DNA from: Rhodeus uyekii
Lineage: Eukaryota; Chordata; Actinopteri; Cypriniformes; Acheilognathidae
Assembly (NCBI GenBank): GCA_037043235.1
Contig: JAWRVZ010000180.1
Span: 426,001-490,000 of the forward strand
Reading direction: 5' to 3'
DNA length: 64,000 bases
Below are positions 60,494 through 64,000 of the stretch, piece by piece (positions within the stretch are counted from its first letter, which is position 1; every line of letters begins with the position of its first letter). A program made the position numbers and the translations under genes. The notes beneath the pieces were generated by a model that worked only from the letters and a program-made list of their open reading frames with translations, was not told the DNA's origin and made no database searches.

Positions 60494-60516
60494 GTGAGAG
60501 CTTCACTTTTCCATTA

Positions 60517-60771
60517 CAGAAACACCTTGAGATACGAGCGCCCCGACACACGAGTATTCTGAGATACGAGCAAGGCTTCGAGCAAACTGTTGCTTTGAGA
60601 TACGAGTAAATATTTGAGATACGAGCAGCTTACAGACGCTGGCGCTAGAGGTGATCGAGCACTCGGAGCCCACGCCGCCTCACTCCTTCACTCATCCGTC
60701 TTCCGGATGAGTTTGCGTTATTTACGTAATCTGCATTATCCTTCCTCCTCCTCCTCTTCCTCCTCCTCCTC

Positions 60772-60813
<42 letters not shown>

Positions 60814-61129
60814 ATCTTCCTCCTCCTCCTCTTCCTCCTCGTTTTCCTCCTCCTCCTCCGCCGAATTAGCCGCTACTGTATCGTCTGTCTTGAAGGCAAG
60901 AACTTTTTATTTTATATCACAGGAATCTTTATATACTATAATTTTCTGTGTGTGTGTCTGTAGTAATTAAAAACATGTTTTTCCATTGTTATTAGCACTA
61001 ATAAGAGTTTTTTAGAGGGCCGGAACGGATTCTTTTTTTCTGTTATTTCTTATGGGAAACATGATTTGAGATACGAGCATTTCGAGCTCATCCTGGAACA
61101 GATTATGCTCGTATCTCAAGGTATTCCTG
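60517..61129 (+). mobile_element. Tigger-like MITE, family B, copy 3
   Basis: Left end CAGAAACACCTTGAGATACG and right end ...CTCAAGGTATTCCTG are flanked by TA (60515-60516, 61130-61131). Contains a (TCC)n tract. Confidence 0.87.
60738..60859. repeat. (TCC)n homopyrimidine tract
   Basis: About 120 bp of CTTCCTCCTCC-type units inside the MITE; the other family-B copies have at most a short CCCTCC run at that place. Confidence 0.95.
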
Positions 61130-63299
61130 TATATCCGTTTGGGACTAGAGCCATCTTTGCTGCTTATTCTGCCCACTTTAACAGGAAGAGATGTATAAAA
61201 TAACCAATCACAGTTTTAGGGGTGCTAGACAATGGCTATTCAAGTCGCTAACTCTTCCTCAAAACTCCCAGATGTTTTGTAAAGCCAGCCAGTTGTATTT
61301 GAGCTCGTGTATGGGCGGCCCATGGGCGTAGCGACTGTGATGTAGACAAATCTGGGACACACAGGCACTAACGTGTGTGGGAACGATATTCAATTATCTC
61401 CCCATCAGTCCTCATTAGTTTCCACGTCAGCCGGAGCGCAGCGTACGTGCAATCAAGGTATCCCATCCTTTTCTTCTGCCTCCTCCGACAGTCCTGTGAG
61501 ATTCATGCATCACAGTTTGATCTCTTTATCTGCCGTCGTCTCTGATCACGACTGTGTGCAGAATATCTCAGCCGCTCTCACTGCCTACTCAGATTCAGAA
61601 GCACGACACACACACTAAAGTACACCGTCCGCTTGTGTGTCATTTAATTAAACGGATCGTTCTGCTCTGAATTCTGAAATGCAGATGAACCATTTTTTAT
61701 TGTCATGTTGCTTGGCAACAAAGGAGATGTTTTCCCCCTCTGAAGGGCAGTGCAGGACATTGAAGGGACTCTGAAGGGTCAGTTGAAACCAAAGTGAGCA
61801 GCTGAATTCTTCCTGAAGGCCATTAGTGAAGTATGAGCGTCCTCGCAGTTCATTGTGAAACCTGAATGCATTTGACCAGAAGCTTTTCCTCGGCCTATGA
61901 ATCCAACGGTATCACGTTTCTAAGGTCTCTAAATGATCAACATCATCACCCTGTTGCACACGATTGATTACACGCGTCTGATTCATAGTTTAGGCTTTTT
62001 TTAGTAAGTGAAATGCCTACTAGTATAATAATAAAAATATCCATCTTCAACTCGTAGTTCACATGACTGTTTTTTTTAGATCTTATAAAGTAAATGTAAT
62101 AACAACTAAGATTATATGAAGTCCCCCTGTTGTCTTAACTTATATTTGATCACCAAAATGACACATTTAAACGTTTTCCCTGTGAAAAAATCCTTCATTT
62201 AATATGCGTGGATCATGAATATGCAGATGAGCCCCGCCTCCTCTGACTCACAGCAGCTCAGATCCACTCACTCAACTTTACTGTAATAAGCGCCGCTTCA
62301 CAGCGTCACACACACGATAGTGATGAATATGACTAGTCTTTTGCTCGACTGCATTATCAAACAGTTAATAATGTGTTGCTCATGTCACACAAACCACGCT
62401 CCTGCTCTCCATCTCACAGTCAATCAGCTTCCTTTGAAATGCTTTGAACAACTCAGAAGTGCATATGCATATATCACAATATACATCATACAGCCGCTGT
62501 ATTGCTAAATCAACCTTAAATATCCCGGGATACCAGCTTCTCCTGAGACTCCATGTTCCAGTCTAAAAGTGTAATTAAATCAAATCCATAAATGTAAATG
62601 ATATCTCAAAAAATGGGCTTCCAGTCAAAATATGTTTGTGTGCAGAACCAAATGCTTTCACTAGTTGAAATTCACTTACCCTTCGTTTCTAGTGTGTGTG
62701 TGTGTGCGTGTGTGTGTGCGCGCCACACAGGAAGTGCCAAAACCATCACCAAATTTCGTACCATTCCGATGACCATTTTTCTTCTTCATATTTTAGTCAA
62801 AAAGTATAAAAGGATCAGCAGAGGGTTAAATATCATCTTACTAAAACCTATTATTTTAACTTATAATTTGAGAAACTGACATTTATATACATTATACGCA
62901 TATATATTATAAAGACCTCAATGGTTTAGTGCAGGAGATCAGAACCATCTTATAAATATCAGCAACTGCATCAAATTCTCCATATTATACTCAACCAAGG
63001 CAAACTTTTTAAATATAAGAATGTTTTTTTTTAAAGGTTTAACAAATAGTTTAAAAATATAATAGATTATTATTTTACAAATACAGAGATTAAAGTTTAT
63101 GCGAGTAATGTTTTTTTGTTGTTGTCAAACCAGTTGTCTTCAATGGCTCTTGCTGCTGTTTCTGTTTGCACAGTTTACAGTGGATTTCAGCGGCTTGACA
63201 AAAGCACCGTGTGTCACAGCTTGTTTCCTGTGAGCGTGCTACTGTTAGTGTATGGCATTAATGGAGCTGCGCTCTGCATCCTGATGAACGACAGAGCTT

Positions 63300-63350
63300 G
63301 AGTGAGAGTGGCTTTACATAAAAGCATTTGCCAAATGTATAAATGCTTAA
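63300..63350 (+). mobile_element. Possible SINE tail fragment
   Basis: GTGGCTTTACATAAAAGCATTTGCCAAATG-like sequence resembles the 3' tail of the tRNA-derived SINEs; the head was not found. Confidence 0.4.
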
Positions 63351-63697
63351 ATCACTTTGCTTGACGTGCTCATTTTTGCTTTCTATTTGATTATTGTTCA
63401 GCTTCTTTCTTTTGCGTCTGTCTTCCACTTCTGACAGCTTCTTTGTTTGTTCTCATGTTGTAGTCAACCATCAAATGCCATTTTCAGGGACATGTTCGGA
63501 TTATTTATTTCCTAAGAGGCAGAACTTGTTTGTAATTGATGCAGTCGATAAGCAGAAAATGGCATGTTATGAAATAGTTTAATCTCGACTGATGTCTGTG
63601 TTTGCCTGACGTCGATAACAGTGACATTTAAGAGAGTGAATGATGTCACGATCACTTCTCAGCGGGACTCGAGTTCCCATTCCTGGCTTTCACACCG

Positions 63698-63880
63698 GAG
63701 GAACGTTTTCATAGTTCCTACAACTACTAAACAACTTTTGGCACGTTCGCAGCGCAGGAACTGGGAACCGTTTCAGCTCCAGAAAGGCGTTTGCTGGAAG
63801 TAAATGAGCTCCTGCTTCACAGTTTGATTGGCCGAATGCAGAAACACCAGCAACCCGACATTCATTAAAGACAGTGAACA
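63698..63880 (-). repeat. Dispersed repeat, inverted partner of 31885-32053
   Basis: Reverse complement of the intron 25 repeat across about 170 bp, with small indels. Confidence 0.8.
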
Positions 63881-64000
63881 CACTTATCTAATAATGTAAA
63901 GACAGAGACTGTGCTCAGGCTCTCAGAAATGTCAAAATAAATGTCGCCGTCACGTGAGAGTTCCTGCAGGCGGTGTGAATGCAACCAGGACATGTTACGT

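Larger units (their letters stand above)
60494..64000. other. Intron 55, 5' portion
   Basis: A family-B Tigger copy sits 23 bp past the donor (60517-61129). A SINE tail fragment may lie at 63300-63350 and a dispersed repeat at 63698-63880. The equivalent dystrophin intron holds the Dp116 promoter and utrophin has a similar short isoform; no such first exon was recognised, nor exon 56. 61140-63290 looks like mostly unique sequence. Confidence 0.7.

Noticed and set aside
60494..64000. utrn exon 56
   Set aside because: No frame resembling the next repeat segment with a phase-0 acceptor was found; it probably lies beyond the window.

Overview
The window is vertebrate nuclear DNA, most likely from a ray-finned fish and probably an otophysan or cypriniform. 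Coding sequence is cut into short exons with GT..AG introns. The introns carry many CA/TG microsatellites, tRNA-derived SINEs of a type common in cyprinids, Tigger-like and hAT transposons, and a solo LTR. The species assignment rests on remembered repeat families and is moderate.

One host gene runs left to right through the whole window: utrophin (utrn), the dystrophin paralogue. I place 48 internal coding exons between 2057 and 60493. They total 7428 nt, or 2476 codons. Every splice phase matches its neighbour and there is no internal stop. The first exon holds the end of calponin-homology domain CH1. Exons at 2226-6771 encode CH2. From 14723 onward the exons encode the spectrin-repeat rod, with a proline-rich hinge at 22715-22896, a serine/acidic linker at 45064-45312 and a second hinge at 54176-54580. 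The start of the gene (N-terminus, earlier CH1 exons) lies left of base 1. The final repeats, WW, EF-hand, ZZ and coiled-coil regions lie right of base 64000. Exon names below are the equivalent human dystrophin exons, whose lengths I compare from memory; 28 of the 48 exons have exactly the dystrophin length.

Layout: 1-2056 is intron 4. 2057-6771 holds the actin-binding exons, with a 2.2-kb CA-rich minisatellite in intron 6. 6772-14722 is a transposon-rich 8-kb intron. 14723-25208 holds repeats 1 to about 5. 25209-31409 holds a shortened repeat region. 31410-45663 is a dense block of mid-rod exons. 45664-60493 holds the distal rod and hinge with several intact-looking transposons. 60494-64000 is the start of intron 55.

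The most unusual signals are architectural. At about nine 3' splice sites a UG repeat replaces or crowds out the polypyrimidine tract. Exons 6 and 27 are each bracketed by a UG repeat upstream and a complementary CA repeat downstream. There are also nested transposons with readable target-site duplications, a solo LTR with a 5-bp duplication, a decayed Tigger-type transposase linked to a MITE family, and two unexplained intronic ORFs. I found no tRNA, rRNA, CRISPR or bacterial feature and no second well-supported host gene.
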